Shown here: positions 1-9,060 of the stretch, piece by piece
Position numbering within the stretch: the first letter of the stretch is position 1
How the letters are laid out: the number at the start of each line of letters is the position of its first letter
From: Mycolicibacterium malmesburyense
GTDB lineage: Bacteria; Actinomycetota; Actinomycetes; Mycobacteriales; Mycobacteriaceae
DNA length: 64,000 bases
Assembly: GCF_001050015.1 (NCBI RefSeq)
Contig: NZ_CVTB01000302.1
Location: 60,561 to 124,560 of the forward strand
Direction: 5' to 3'
Notes under the pieces: generated by a model
What the model was told of the DNA's origin: nothing
Seen by the model: the letters and a program-made list of their open reading frames with translations, nothing else
The model's database searches: none
Made by a program: the position numbers and the translations under genes

Positions 1-2
1 CC

Positions 3-497
3 GACATGGCCGAGGATCGCGTGCTCGCGACGGTGTTGTTCACCGACATCGTGGACTCAACGCGCCTGGCCGCCGAAATGGGTGATCGCGAGTGGCGCGC
101 CCTACTGGATGCGCACGACGCCGTGGTCCGCGCGCAGCTCGCCCGTCTTCGCGGCCGCGAGGTGAACACGACGGGCGATGGGTTTGTGGCGATGTTCGAT
201 GGTCCGCAGCGGGCGATCCGCTGCGCCATGGGGATTCGAGACGCGGTGCAGGCGCTCGGCGTGCAAGTGCGTGCGGGCTTGCACACCGGTGAGTGTGAGG
301 TGCGTGGCGACGACATCGGCGGTATCGCCGTGCATATCGGTGCGCGCGTCGCCGCCCTGGCCGGACCCAACGACGTGTTGGTGTCGAGCACTCTGCGCGA
401 TTTGGTGATCGGGTCGGGGCTCCAATTCGAGGATCGCGGGACACATCAACTCAAAGGTGTGCCCGGCGAGTGGCGGCTGCTCGCCGTCGCCACCTAG
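3..497 (+). CDS. Class III adenylate/guanylate cyclase domain protein, 5'-truncated by window edge
   Basis: Only the C-terminal cyclase homology domain is visible; the frame is open to the left edge, and in mycobacteria such domains usually sit behind an alpha/beta hydrolase or other module, so the real start is probably outside the window (an in-frame ATG at 6 is possible). The two metal-binding aspartates are present (FTDI near residue 14 and TGDGF near 58). The canonical substrate lysine is replaced by Asn (VNTTGD) and the transition-state Asn by His (AVHIGAR), so activity may be low or altered. It ends in a TAG that interlocks with the stop of the convergent HNH gene in a CTAG. Confidence 0.8.
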   Translation, partial: DMAEDRVLATVLFTDIVDSTRLAAEMGDREWRALLDAHDAVVRAQLARLRGREVNTTGDGFVAMFDGPQRAIRCAMGIRDAVQALGVQVRAGLHTGECEVRGDDIGGIAVHIGARVAALAGPNDVLVSSTLRDLVIGSGLQFEDRGTHQLKGVPGEWRLLAVAT

Positions 498-1978
498 AAC
501 GGTGGCGGACGATTGCGTTCGGCAACGTACGGCTCGTTGCGTCGGCGCTCCGCTTCGATGGCCGCCGCGCGGTTCTGTTCGCGCTTTCGTTTGCGCCGCG
601 GCATCTTCAAGCATCGAACGGCGTCATCGAGGAGATCGACGGTCGGATCGATGACCGCGGGCGCGGTCGCTCTGCACAACGACGGGAACAGGAGTCTGCT
701 GCCTGGATGGGTCGTATACCTCTGACCGGCCGGCGAGAGCCAGTCGACGCTGCCGTCGGGATGCTGTCGGTCACGCCAGCCGAGGAAAGTCTTGTAGAGA
801 TGGTGAGTTCGACACAGGCACTTGAGGTTTGATGCCTGCGTCGCTCCTCGCGGATATGGGACCGTGTGGTCGAGGTCACACTGAGTGGCCGGCCTGTCGC
901 AATTCGGGAAGCGGCACGTCAGATCGCGGCAGCGGACGAACCACGCCAGCGCCGACGAGGGAACCCGGCCCTTCTCCGGCGGCGCATCCCCGGGATGCTT
1001 GACAGGTCGACGCTTGGCGACCGCCAGCTTGGCGGCGACGATCGGTGCCGGCACCACTCCGCGGCCCATCACGAACCCCGGCCCCGTCTCGGCCGGCCCG
1101 CCAAGCGTGGGATCACCGGCCTCGATCGACTCGACGGGCTTGTCACCGTCCAATTCGGCCGGGGTCGCATCCTCGAGCGTGTCCTCGCTCGTCACGACGT
1201 GCACCACCACATCGCTCGCGGTGACACCCGCGGACGCGCATTCGTCGGATCCACACTCGCACGCCAGTGATTGGGCCCCGGTCATGGCGGCAGAGACGGC
1301 GTCCGCACGGCGCTGTTCCTGAGTGCGCGGATCGTTCTCGCACACCGTGGCGGCCATGGCGTCGAGGCGTTGGTCGATCAGCTCCCCATGGTGGGCGAAG
1401 ACCGTCGCCTCGATGTGCGCCACGCCCGAGCCGTCCCCACCGTCCTTGACCTCGATATAGCGGGTGCGCGAACTGTTCTCGGCGCGGCGTACCGCCGCGG
1501 GGTCGAAGCGGTCGACCCAATAGTCGATCACGTTGTGCAACTTCAGCACTGACAGCGCAGTCCACCCCTCGACGTGCGCCGCGATCGCGGCGTCGACGTT
1601 GGCGAGCGCCTCACCGTCTTGGATCAGGTAGGTGCGGAACACGATGGCGGCGACGGTTCGGTAGGTGATGGCGCCGGTCAGGAACACCTCGTTGAGACGA
1701 GGCAAGCGGTCGCGCAGGGCGATCGCGATCTCTAGATGGGCTGCCGCCATCCCCAGCGAGACCTGCTGGGCGGGGGCGATCTCGGCGGCGACGGCCGAGT
1801 AGTTGTCGAGGATCCATTGCTCGCGCTCGGCCGAACCGTCGGCGGCGTACATCCGATCGAGGACGTCGGCGGACGCGGAGAGCCGGCGCGCGCAGGCGGC
1901 GTTCTCGATCCGCGCCCACGCACCGGCCGCCCCAGCGCCACTGGCGCCCTGGGCCGCGGCCACCAACTGATCGAACAT
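494..1978 (-). CDS. DUF222 / HNH endonuclease (13E12 repeat family)
   Basis: A 494-aa protein of the mycobacterial 13E12 (REP) family: an N-terminal DUF222 region followed by a C-terminal HNH nuclease-like domain at about residues 350-400, with paired cysteines (CRFPNCDRP), a DHT motif and CRTHH. The ATG at 1978 starts MFDQLVAAA, the usual family start; longer upstream frames run into the dnaE2 control region. On this strand a TAGATT -10-like box lies 7 nt before the ATG, so the transcript could be leaderless. A degenerate LexA-like palindrome covers the start codon. The cellular role is unknown; family members are often multi-copy and DNA-damage associated. Confidence 0.85.
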   Translation of the reverse strand: MFDQLVAAAQGASGAGAAGAWARIENAACARRLSASADVLDRMYAADGSAEREQWILDNYSAVAAEIAPAQQVSLGMAAAHLEIAIALRDRLPRLNEVFLTGAITYRTVAAIVFRTYLIQDGEALANVDAAIAAHVEGWTALSVLKLHNVIDYWVDRFDPAAVRRAENSSRTRYIEVKDGGDGSGVAHIEATVFAHHGELIDQRLDAMAATVCENDPRTQEQRRADAVSAAMTGAQSLACECGSDECASAGVTASDVVVHVVTSEDTLEDATPAELDGDKPVESIEAGDPTLGGPAETGPGFVMGRGVVPAPIVAAKLAVAKRRPVKHPGDAPPEKGRVPSSALAWFVRCRDLTCRFPNCDRPATQCDLDHTVPYPRGATQASNLKCLCRTHHLYKTFLGWRDRQHPDGSVDWLSPAGQRYTTHPGSRLLFPSLCRATAPAVIDPTVDLLDDAVRCLKMPRRKRKREQNRAAAIEAERRRNEPYVAERNRPPPF

Positions 1979-1986
1979 ACGAACGA
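1971..1986. promoter_or_regulatory. Degenerate SOS/LexA-like box over the HNH gene start
   Basis: TCGAACATACGAACGA matches the mycobacterial SOS palindrome (TCGAAC-N4-GTTCGA) at 14 of 16 constrained and spacer positions, with one perfect half-site and two mismatches in the other half. It straddles the ATG of the HNH gene. LexA boxes near 13E12-family starts are known in mycobacteria, so this may be a weakened site. Confidence 0.35.
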
Positions 1987-2107
1987 ATCTACTAGGGCCC
2001 ACCGACACCGGAAGGGCTCCATCGCCCAGCCTGTGGATGAACCGGATCTTGGGGATAACCAGGGCGTTTGTCGGAGTTTCGGGCGAATGTAAGGTGTGCC
2101 GACAGCA

Positions 2108-2123
2108 TCGAACACAAGTTCGA
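2108..2123. promoter_or_regulatory. LexA SOS box of dnaE2
   Basis: TCGAACACAAGTTCGA has two perfect half-sites (TCGAAC and GTTCGA) with a 4-nt spacer, the consensus mycobacterial LexA operator. It directly abuts a TACACT -10 element at 2124-2129, which lies 6 nt before the dnaE2 ATG. LexA binding here would block the promoter until DNA damage. Confidence 0.9.
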
Positions 2124-2129
2124 TACACT
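2124..2129 (+). promoter_or_regulatory. -10 element of dnaE2, probably leaderless
   Basis: TACACT fits the mycobacterial TANNNT -10 consensus. Six nt separate it from the ATG at 2136, so transcription is predicted to begin at the A of the start codon. Confidence 0.55.
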
Positions 2130-2135
2130 GCAAGC

Positions 2136-5100
2136 ATGGGCTGGCATACCGGGCCGCCGAGCTGGGTGGAAATGGAGCGGGTGCTCAACGGCAAACCGCG
2201 ACGCGCCGGCGCTTGGCCCATCGATGAGCAGATCGGCGACGGCGGCGACAGCCCCGCCTGGTCCAGCAAGCGGGGGGAGTACCAACCACTCGACGTGGAG
2301 CGGCCCTCGTCGACCGTCCCATACGCCGAACTGCACGCGCATTCGGCCTACAGCTTCCTCGACGGCGCCAGCACGCCGGAGGAACTGGTCGAGGAAGCGG
2401 TCCGGCTGGACCTGCGGGCGATCGCGCTGACCGACCACGACGGCCTCTACGGGGTGGTGCGCTTCGCCGAGGCCGCCAAGGAGCTGGACATGTCGACGGT
2501 GTTCGGCGCCGAACTGTCCCTCGGCGGCGGCGACCGGACCGAAGACCCCGACCCGCCCGGCCCACATCTGCTGGTGCTGGCACGCGGCCCCGAGGGCTAC
2601 CGGCGACTCTCCCGTGAACTCGCCAAGGCACACCTGGCCGGCGGCGAGAAGGGCAAGCTCCGATACGACTACGACGCGCTGACCGAGGCGGCGGGCGGAC
2701 ACTGGCACATCCTCACCGGATGCCGCAAAGGCCATGTCAGGCAGGCGCTTTCCGAGGGTGGGCCCGACGCGGCGAACCGTGCGCTCGCCGACCTGGTCGA
2801 CCGCTTCGGCCACGACCGGGTCAGCGTCGAACTCACCCACCACGGACATCCCCGCGACGACGAACGCAACGCCATCCTCGCCGAACTGGCACCCCGGTTC
2901 GGCCTGAGCGTGGTCGCGACCACCGCCGCCCATTTCGCCGAACCGTCACGCGGCCGGCTGGCCATGGCGATGGGCGCGATCCGGGCCCGCCACTCGATGG
3001 ACGAGGCGGCCGGTTACCTTGCACCGCTGGGTGGTTCGCATCTGCGATCGGGTGCGGAGATGGCGCGGCTGTTCGCCGACCGGCCGGAGGTCGTGACCGC
3101 CGCGGTCGAACTCGGTGAGCAGTGCGCGTTCGGACTCGCCCTGATCGCACCCCAGTTGCCGCCGTTCGACGTCCCCGAGGGGCACACCGAGGACAGCTGG
3201 CTGCGCCACCTCGTCATGACGGGTGCCCGCAACAGGTACGGTCCACCGCAGCGGGCTCCGCGGGCATACGCGCAGATCGAACACGAGCTCAAAGTCATTG
3301 AACAGCTGCGGTTTCCCGGCTACTTCCTGGTGGTCCACGACATCACCCAGTTCTGCAAGCAGAACGGCATCCTGGCTCAGGGCAGGGGATCGGCGGCCAA
3401 CTCCGCGGTCTGCTACGCCCTCGGCGTCACCAACGTGGACCCGGTCGCCAACGAATTGCTGTTCGAACGGTTCCTGTCCCCCGCGCGCGACGGACCGCCC
3501 GACATCGACATCGACATCGAATCGGACCTGCGCGAGAAGGCCATTCAGTACGTCTACGACCGCTACGGCCGTGATTACGCGGCCCAGGTGGCCAACGTCA
3601 TCACCTACCGCGGCCGCAGCGCGGTGCGCGATATGGCCCGCGCACTGGGCTTCTCGCAGGGGCAGCAGGACGCCTGGAGCAAGCAGCTCGGCCAGTGGGG
3701 CAACCTCGCCGAGGCGCCGCACACCGAAGACATCCCCGAGCAGGTCATCGACCTGGCCAAGCAGATCTCCAACCTGCCCCGGCACATGGGCATCCACTCC
3801 GGCGGCATGGTCATCTGCGACCGCCCCATCGCCGACGTGTGCCCGGTCGAATGGGCCCGCATGGAGAACCGCAGCGTTCTGCAGTGGGACAAAGACGATT
3901 GCGCGGCAATCGGTTTGGTGAAGTTCGACATGCTCGGCCTCGGCATGCTCTCGGCGCTGCACTACTGCATCGACCTGGTGCGCGAACACAAGGGCGTCGA
4001 CGTCGACCTCGCGAAACTGGATCTGTCCGAGCCCGCCGTGTACGAGATGCTGCAGAAGGCCGACTCCGTGGGCGTGTTCCAGGTGGAGTCGCGCGCCCAG
4101 ATGGCCACCCTGCCGAGGCTCAAACCCCGCGTGTTCTACGACCTGGTCGTCGAGGTGGCATTGATCCGGCCCGGCCCGATCCAGGGCGGATCGGTGCATC
4201 CGTACATCAAGCGCCGCAACGGCGAAGAGCCCGTCACCTACGACCATCCGTCGATGGAACCGGCGTTGCACAAGACGCTGGGGGTGCCACTGTTCCAGGA
4301 GCAGCTGATGCAGCTCGCGGTGGACTGCGCGGGTTTCACCGCCGCCGAGGCCGACCAGCTGCGCCGCGCGATGGGGTCGAAGCGGTCGACCGAACGGATG
4401 CGTCGGCTGCACGGCAGGTTCTACGACGGCATGCGTCAGCGCCACGGCATCACCGGCGAGATCGCCGACCGCATCTACGAGAAGCTCGAAGCCTTCGCGA
4501 ATTTCGGTTTCCCCGAGAGTCATTCGCTGAGCTTCGCATCGCTGGTGTTCTACTCGTCGTGGTTCAAGCTGCACCACCCCGCCGCGTTCTGCGCCGCGCT
4601 GCTGCGCGCGCAGCCGATGGGCTTCTACTCACCGCAGACGCTGGTGGCCGACGCGCGCCGCCACGGTGTGACCGTGCACGGGCCGGACGTCAACGCCAGC
4701 CTGGCGCACCCGACCTTGGAAGACACAGGGAACGCGGTCAGATTGGGCCTCGGCGCGGTCCGCCACATCGGTGACGACCTGGCAGAACAGCTCGTCGAGG
4801 AGCGAAATGCCAACGGCGCCTTCACCTCCCTGCTGGACCTGACTCAGCGGGTGCAGCTGTCGGTGCCGCAGACCGAGGCGCTGGCCACCGCCGGGGCGCT
4901 TGGCTGCTTCGGCATCACCCGGCGCGAAGGGTTGTGGGCGGCGGGCGCGGCCGCCGGCCAGCGACCCGACCGACTGCCGGGGGTGGGCGCGTCGTCGCAC
5001 GTTCCCTCGCTACCTGGTATGACCGACCTCGAGTTGGCCGCCGCCGACGTGTGGGCCACCGGTGTCTCTCCCGACAGCTATCCGACCCAGTTCCTCCGAG

Positions 5101-5432
5101 AGGACCTCGACGACCTCGGCGTCATTCCGGCGGGCAACCTGCTCGACGTGCCGGACGGCTCCCGGGTGCTGGTGGCCGGGGCGGTGACACATCGTCAGCG
5201 CCCGGCGACCGCCCAGGGCGCCACCTTCCTCAATCTCGAGGACGAGACCGGAATGGTCAATGTCATCTGCTCGCGCGGGGTGTGGGCGCGACACCGCAAG
5301 TTGGCGCAGACGGCCCCTGCGCTGCTGATCCGCGGACAATTGCAGAACGCCACCGGGGCCGTCACCGTCGTCGCCGAGCGGATGAGCAAGCTCACCTTGG
5401 CGGTCGGCTCCAAGTCTCGCGACTTCCGCTAG
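2136..5432 (+). CDS. dnaE2: Error-prone DNA polymerase DnaE2 (ImuC)
   Basis: C-family DNA polymerase of about 1098 aa that performs damage-induced translesion synthesis, in mycobacteria together with ImuA' and ImuB (not in this window). The PHP domain is at the N terminus (HAHS about 67-70, TDHDG about 99-103). The palm carries a PDIDIDIESD acidic motif near residue 455, and an OB-fold lies near 1010-1060. The ATG at 2136 was chosen over an upstream in-frame ATG because it sits just after the SOS box and -10 element; the longer frame would read through the operator. SOS induction through LexA is predicted. It probably drives induced mutagenesis and drug-resistance mutation. Confidence 0.96.
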   Translation: MGWHTGPPSWVEMERVLNGKPRRAGAWPIDEQIGDGGDSPAWSSKRGEYQPLDVERPSSTVPYAELHAHSAYSFLDGASTPEELVEEAVRLDLRAIALTDHDGLYGVVRFAEAAKELDMSTVFGAELSLGGGDRTEDPDPPGPHLLVLARGPEGYRRLSRELAKAHLAGGEKGKLRYDYDALTEAAGGHWHILTGCRKGHVRQALSEGGPDAANRALADLVDRFGHDRVSVELTHHGHPRDDERNAILAELAPRFGLSVVATTAAHFAEPSRGRLAMAMGAIRARHSMDEAAGYLAPLGGSHLRSGAEMARLFADRPEVVTAAVELGEQCAFGLALIAPQLPPFDVPEGHTEDSWLRHLVMTGARNRYGPPQRAPRAYAQIEHELKVIEQLRFPGYFLVVHDITQFCKQNGILAQGRGSAANSAVCYALGVTNVDPVANELLFERFLSPARDGPPDIDIDIESDLREKAIQYVYDRYGRDYAAQVANVITYRGRSAVRDMARALGFSQGQQDAWSKQLGQWGNLAEAPHTEDIPEQVIDLAKQISNLPRHMGIHSGGMVICDRPIADVCPVEWARMENRSVLQWDKDDCAAIGLVKFDMLGLGMLSALHYCIDLVREHKGVDVDLAKLDLSEPAVYEMLQKADSVGVFQVESRAQMATLPRLKPRVFYDLVVEVALIRPGPIQGGSVHPYIKRRNGEEPVTYDHPSMEPALHKTLGVPLFQEQLMQLAVDCAGFTAAEADQLRRAMGSKRSTERMRRLHGRFYDGMRQRHGITGEIADRIYEKLEAFANFGFPESHSLSFASLVFYSSWFKLHHPAAFCAALLRAQPMGFYSPQTLVADARRHGVTVHGPDVNASLAHPTLEDTGNAVRLGLGAVRHIGDDLAEQLVEERNANGAFTSLLDLTQRVQLSVPQTEALATAGALGCFGITRREGLWAAGAAAGQRPDRLPGVGASSHVPSLPGMTDLELAAADVWATGVSPDSYPTQFLREDLDDLGVIPAGNLLDVPDGSRVLVAGAVTHRQRPATAQGATFLNLEDETGMVNVICSRGVWARHRKLAQTAPALLIRGQLQNATGAVTVVAERMSKLTLAVGSKSRDFR

Positions 5433-5449
5433 CCCGATACGGTTAGGCG

Positions 5450-6592
5450 GTGCGGCGACCCCTCTACCTCCTCGTCGGTGCGGGCACCGCACTGATCGCT
5501 TGCTGTTACGGGTTCGCACGCTTCTCCTACGGGCTGTTCGGGCCGATGTTCGGCGAGACGTTCAGCCTGAGCCCCACCGTCGCCGGCGTGATCGGCGCGG
5601 GAAGCTACATCGGTTACTGCGCCGCGATCACCGCCAGCCTGCTGCTCACCGACCGCGTCGGACCGCGCCGGGTCGCGGTCGCCGCCGGAGTGGTTGCCAC
5701 ACTGGGTATTTCGATCATCGCGCTGGCGCCATCGGCATGGGTTCTCGCCGTCGGAGTGCTGGTCGCCGGCTGCAGCACCGGGATCGCCTCGCCGCCACTG
5801 GCCGCCGCGGTCGCCCAGCACGTGCTGCCGAACACGGCCGACCGCGCCCAAACCGTGGTCAACGGCGGCACCGGAATCGGTGTGCTGCTGTCGGCGCCGA
5901 TCGCGCTGTTGTTGCTGAGCCACTGGCGCGCGGCGTGGATGGTGTACGCACTGGTGTCGGCGGCCGTGACGCTCTGGGTGTTCCTGGCCGTGCCCGCGTC
6001 CTCGCAGCGCGCGGCGAAACGCGTCGATCCGTTCTGGCGCCCAGGCACTTTCGGCTTGTTGCTGGCGGCGGTGCTGACGGGTGTGGGCAGCGTGGCGGTG
6101 TGGACGTTCGGTCGTGACCTGATCACCACCGTCGGCGGGGCGGACGCCACCCGGTCGTCGGTGCTGTGGATCGTCATCGGCGCGGCGGGCATCGCCGGGG
6201 CGCTCGCGGGGGACGCGGTCCAGCGGATCGGCCTGCGCTGGGCCTGGGTGGCCGCAACGGTGACGATGGCCGCGGCGACGGTGCTGTTGGCGGCCGCCCC
6301 GTCCCACCTCGGCGCCATCGTCGTGGCGGCGACGCTGTTCGGTGGCGCGTACATCGCGCTGACCGGCCTGGTGTTGCTGTGGAGCGCACGGCTGTACCCC
6401 GACAGCACGTCGACGGGCGTGGGGCTGTCATTCTTCACGCTCGCGGCCGGGCAAGCGCTCGGAGCGCCCGCGGCAGGCGCGCTCATCGACATGATGGGCG
6501 GCAGAACCGCGTTCGTGGCGATCGCCGCGGTCGGCCTGTGTGCGCTCGCGGTGCGTCCCGTGAATTCAGCACCGGTGCCCGCCGCGCGCTAA
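5450..6592 (+). CDS. MFS transporter (YbfB/YjiJ type)
   Basis: A 380-aa, highly hydrophobic protein with about twelve predicted membrane segments and an MFS-like loop after the second helix (DRVGPRR). The N-terminal GFARFSYGL-type motif resembles YbfB/YjiJ permeases. The substrate is unknown. The GTG at 5450 is preceded by TACGGT with a 6-nt gap, suggesting a leaderless transcript starting 17 nt after dnaE2. Its TAA overlaps the TAG of the convergent F420-binding protein, leaving no terminator space. Confidence 0.82.
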   Translation: MRRPLYLLVGAGTALIACCYGFARFSYGLFGPMFGETFSLSPTVAGVIGAGSYIGYCAAITASLLLTDRVGPRRVAVAAGVVATLGISIIALAPSAWVLAVGVLVAGCSTGIASPPLAAAVAQHVLPNTADRAQTVVNGGTGIGVLLSAPIALLLLSHWRAAWMVYALVSAAVTLWVFLAVPASSQRAAKRVDPFWRPGTFGLLLAAVLTGVGSVAVWTFGRDLITTVGGADATRSSVLWIVIGAAGIAGALAGDAVQRIGLRWAWVAATVTMAAATVLLAAAPSHLGAIVVAATLFGGAYIALTGLVLLWSARLYPDSTSTGVGLSFFTLAAGQALGAPAAGALIDMMGGRTAFVAIAAVGLCALAVRPVNSAPVPAAR

Positions 6593-7005
6593 CCCTCGGT
6601 GGGCGTGGTCCAGACCTTGTCGACGCCGATCCTCAGCCGGGTGTTATAGGCGGCGAGGAACTCGTCGCTGAAACCGAGGCCGGCCGCCACCTCGGCGTAT
6701 TTCGCGCGATACCGCTCGTCCTGCAGCGGATTTGCGCCCTCGGCATCGACTATGGCGGGCCCGCCGACGACGATGATCCCGCTGCCGTTTCCATCGGAGT
6801 CCAGGTTGAGGCTGACGCGTGGATGGGCCCGGATATGCCTGACCTTCGCGGCATTCGGTTCGGTGTAGACGAGCACGTCGGCCCCGTCGAAGTAGAACCA
6901 CACCAATTTCGGCACGGGCTGTCCGGACTTGGCCACCGTGGTCAACCAGCCGTGCTTGTCCGACGAGAGCCGGTCGATGACCTCCTGGGTGAATTTGACT
7001 GCCAT
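6589..7005 (-). CDS. F420-dependent / PNPOx-like reductase (Rv3369-like)
   Basis: A 138-aa split-barrel flavin/deazaflavin-binding protein of the pyridoxamine-phosphate-oxidase-like F420 family. The sequence has the usual core: a W-L-T-T strand, PKLVWFYFDG, a lysine in NAAKVRHIRAHPRVSL, and a GxAxVDAEG strand. It is probably an F420H2-dependent reductase of unknown substrate. The ATG at 7005 gives the standard family length; the longer frame enters the divergent nitroreductase gene. TACATT lies 6 nt before the ATG, indicating a leaderless start. It is divergent from the nitroreductase with only 22 nt between start codons, as in M. tuberculosis Rv3369/Rv3368c. Confidence 0.88.
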   Translation of the reverse strand: MAVKFTQEVIDRLSSDKHGWLTTVAKSGQPVPKLVWFYFDGADVLVYTEPNAAKVRHIRAHPRVSLNLDSDGNGSGIIVVGGPAIVDAEGANPLQDERYRAKYAEVAAGLGFSDEFLAAYNTRLRIGVDKVWTTPTEG

Positions 7006-7011
7006 GAAGCG

Positions 7012-7021
7012 AATGTAGTCT
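7012..7021. promoter_or_regulatory. Overlapping divergent -10 elements
   Basis: On the plus strand TAGTCT (7016-7021) sits 6 nt before the ATG at 7028. On the minus strand TACATT (7017-7012) sits 6 nt before the ATG at 7005. The two hexamers share two base pairs, so the two promoters cannot easily be occupied at once, and each -35 region would lie inside the other gene. Confidence 0.5.
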
Positions 7022-7027
7022 CGGAAA

Positions 7028-7675
7028 ATGACCTTGAACCTCTCCGCCGACGAAGTCCTCACCACCACCCGTTCGGTGCGCAAGCGGCTCGATTTCGACA
7101 AGCCGGTGCCGCGTGAGGTGTTGCTGGAGTGTCTCGAGCTCGCCATCCAGGCGCCGACCGGATCGAACAGTCAGGCCTGGCAGTGGGTCTTCGTCGACGA
7201 CCCCGAGAAGAAGACGGCGCTCGCCGAGATCTACCGCAACAGCTGGAAGCTGTACCGCACGATGCCCGAACCCGAATACGCCGAGGGCGACAGCCGCGGG
7301 GAGCGGCGCCAGGCCGTGGTGTCGTCGGCCGAATACCTGGCCGAGAACATGGAAAAGGCCCCCTGGCTGCTGATCCCGTGTCTCGAGGGGCGATGCGACG
7401 GTGTGCCCGGCGCCGTCAGCGCCAGCTTCTGGGGTTCCCTGTTGCCCGCGGCGTGGAGCTACATGCTGGCGTTGCGCTCGCGCGGTCTGGGCTCGGCGTG
7501 GACGACGCTGCACCTGTTGGGGGAGGGCGAAAAGCAGGCCGCCGACGTCCTGGGCATCCCGCACGACCAGTACAGCCAGGGCGGGCTGTTCCCGATCGCC
7601 TACACCAAGGGCACCGACTTCCGCCCGGCCAAGCGCCTGCCCGTCGAGCAGATCGCGCACTTCAACACGTGGTGA
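7028..7675 (+). CDS. Nitroreductase family protein (Rv3368c-like)
   Basis: A 215-aa FMN-dependent oxidoreductase of the nitroreductase superfamily. Visible features are the N-terminal TTRSVRKRLDF phosphate-binding motif, APTGSNSQAWQW flavin contact region, and the C-terminal GGLFPIAYTKGTDF segment. It probably reduces nitro or quinone-type substrates with NAD(P)H; the physiological substrate is unknown. A start at 7028 agrees with the family N terminus and a 6-nt spacing from TAGTCT. It shares a promoter region with the F420-family gene, which suggests linked redox functions. Confidence 0.9.
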   Translation: MTLNLSADEVLTTTRSVRKRLDFDKPVPREVLLECLELAIQAPTGSNSQAWQWVFVDDPEKKTALAEIYRNSWKLYRTMPEPEYAEGDSRGERRQAVVSSAEYLAENMEKAPWLLIPCLEGRCDGVPGAVSASFWGSLLPAAWSYMLALRSRGLGSAWTTLHLLGEGEKQAADVLGIPHDQYSQGGLFPIAYTKGTDFRPAKRLPVEQIAHFNTW

Positions 7676-8140
7676 TCAGAGCGCGCCGCTGAACCCATGT
7701 TGGCGCCACGCCTCGTACACCGCGACCGCGGCCGCGTTCGACAGGTTCAGGGAGCGCCGCCCGGACAGCATCGGGATCCGCAGTTGCTCGGTGATGTGCG
7801 GGTCGGCCAACGTCTCGTCGTCGAGGCCGGTGGGTTCGGGCCCGAACATCAGCACGTCACCGCGCCGGTACTCGATGTCGGTGAACGGCGTCGTCGCGTG
7901 CGCGGTGAACGCGAACACCCGCTCCGGCGCCAGCGCCTCCCACGCGGCGGCCAGATCGCGGTGGACGGTCACCGACGCCAGGTCGTGGTAATCGAGGCCG
8001 GCCCGCCGCAGCTTCGGCTCGGACAGATCGAACCCCATCGGTTCCACGAGGTGCAGCTCGCATCCGGTCCCCGCCACCATCCGGATCGCATTACCCGTAT
8101 TGGGCGCGATGCGCGGTGAGTAGAACATCAATCTGAACAA
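7676..8140 (-). CDS. spoU: SpoU/TrmL-type tRNA 2'-O-methyltransferase
   Basis: SPOUT-class RNA methyltransferase of 154 aa. The N-terminal FYSPRIAPNTGNAIR and C-terminal SLNLSNAAAVAVYEAWRQ motifs are those of TrmL-like enzymes that methylate the wobble ribose (position 34) of tRNA-Leu. A TTG at 8140 is the best start: GAGAGG lies 6 nt upstream and it yields the family N terminus (M)FRLMFYSP; the ATG at 8128 would cut four residues off the first strand. It is divergent from the methyltransferase at 8191 and ends 1 nt after the nitroreductase stop. Confidence 0.87.
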   Translation of the reverse strand: MFRLMFYSPRIAPNTGNAIRMVAGTGCELHLVEPMGFDLSEPKLRRAGLDYHDLASVTVHRDLAAAWEALAPERVFAFTAHATTPFTDIEYRRGDVLMFGPEPTGLDDETLADPHITEQLRIPMLSGRRSLNLSNAAAVAVYEAWRQHGFSGAL

Positions 8141-8190
8141 CAGGCACCTCTCGGTGGAGAGCGCTTTTTCGGCGAAGGGATAATGCTCGC

Positions 8191-8796
8191 ATGGTCGCGC
8201 AGAGCCTTTGGATGCAGAAGGTGGCGGCCGACCCCGGCCATTCGCAGTGGTACATCGAGCGCTTCCGCGCGATGGCGCGAGCGGGCGACGATCTGGCGGG
8301 CGAGGCGCGCCTCGTCGACGCGATGGTTCCCCGCGGCGCGCACATCCTCGACGCCGGCTGCGGACCCGGACGGCTGGGCGGCTACCTCGCCGGGGTCGGA
8401 CACCGCGTCGTCGGCGTCGACGTCGACCCGGCCCTGATCGAGGCCGCCGAACAGGACCATCCCGGGCCGCGGTGGCTCGTCGGCGACCTCGCCGAACTCG
8501 ACCTGCCCGCACGCGGTATCACCGAACCGTTCGACGTGATCGTCTCGGCGGGCAACGTGATGACCTTCCTGGCGCCGAGCACCCGCGGCCAGGTGCTCGC
8601 CCGGTTGCGGGCCCACCTCAAGGGCGACGGGCGCGCGGTGATCGGCTTCGGCGCCGGCCGCGATTATGCGTTCGCCGATTTCTTCGAGGACGCCGCGAAC
8701 GCCGGCCTGGCGCAGGATCTGCTGTTGTCCACCTGGGATCTGCGGCCGTTCACCGACGACTCCGACTTCCTCGTCGCGATCCTTCGCCCGGCCTGA
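8191..8796 (+). CDS. Class I SAM-dependent methyltransferase
   Basis: A 201-aa Rossmann-fold methyltransferase. Motif I is DAGCGPGRLGG (about 51-61), followed by the acidic GVDVDPALIEAA strand, then GDLAELDLP and a VSAGNVMTF motif IV region. The substrate is not recognisable. GATAAT ends 6 nt before the ATG, a strong extended-type -10, so the mRNA is probably leaderless. It faces spoU with 50 nt between starts. Confidence 0.83.
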   Translation: MVAQSLWMQKVAADPGHSQWYIERFRAMARAGDDLAGEARLVDAMVPRGAHILDAGCGPGRLGGYLAGVGHRVVGVDVDPALIEAAEQDHPGPRWLVGDLAELDLPARGITEPFDVIVSAGNVMTFLAPSTRGQVLARLRAHLKGDGRAVIGFGAGRDYAFADFFEDAANAGLAQDLLLSTWDLRPFTDDSDFLVAILRPA

Positions 8797-9060
8797 GCGG
8801 CGCGGTTCGGGCGGCGTATCACGATCGGGTCCCGGTATTTGCTCGGTATCCTCACACCGTCTTCCACCTGCGAATTTGAACTCTGTCTGTTCAGTAAGAA
8901 CGGTGGCTTCGGTCGCGCATCGCTGGCATACTCGTCCAATTGCCAGGGCCGGAATGCGCCCGCCGGGAGGGCATATCAGTAGGAAATCACTGGGAAGTCT
9001 CATGTATGACGCGCCATCGCTGACGTTGACATCACGGGCCCTGCGGGCGGGCGTGCGCCG
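8797..9060 (+). promoter_or_regulatory. Control region upstream of the mfp conservon
   Basis: A 264-nt gap of lower GC than its surroundings. It holds a short inverted repeat GTTC-AGTAA-GAAC, a CATACT -10-like box near 8925-8930, and a possible 20-codon leader ORF at its end. No known riboswitch or operator is recognisable. Confidence 0.3.

Noticed and set aside
2037..2135. Longer dnaE2 N terminus from the ATG at 2037
   Set aside because: It would translate through the LexA box and -10 element; the ATG at 2136 fits the promoter and the family length.
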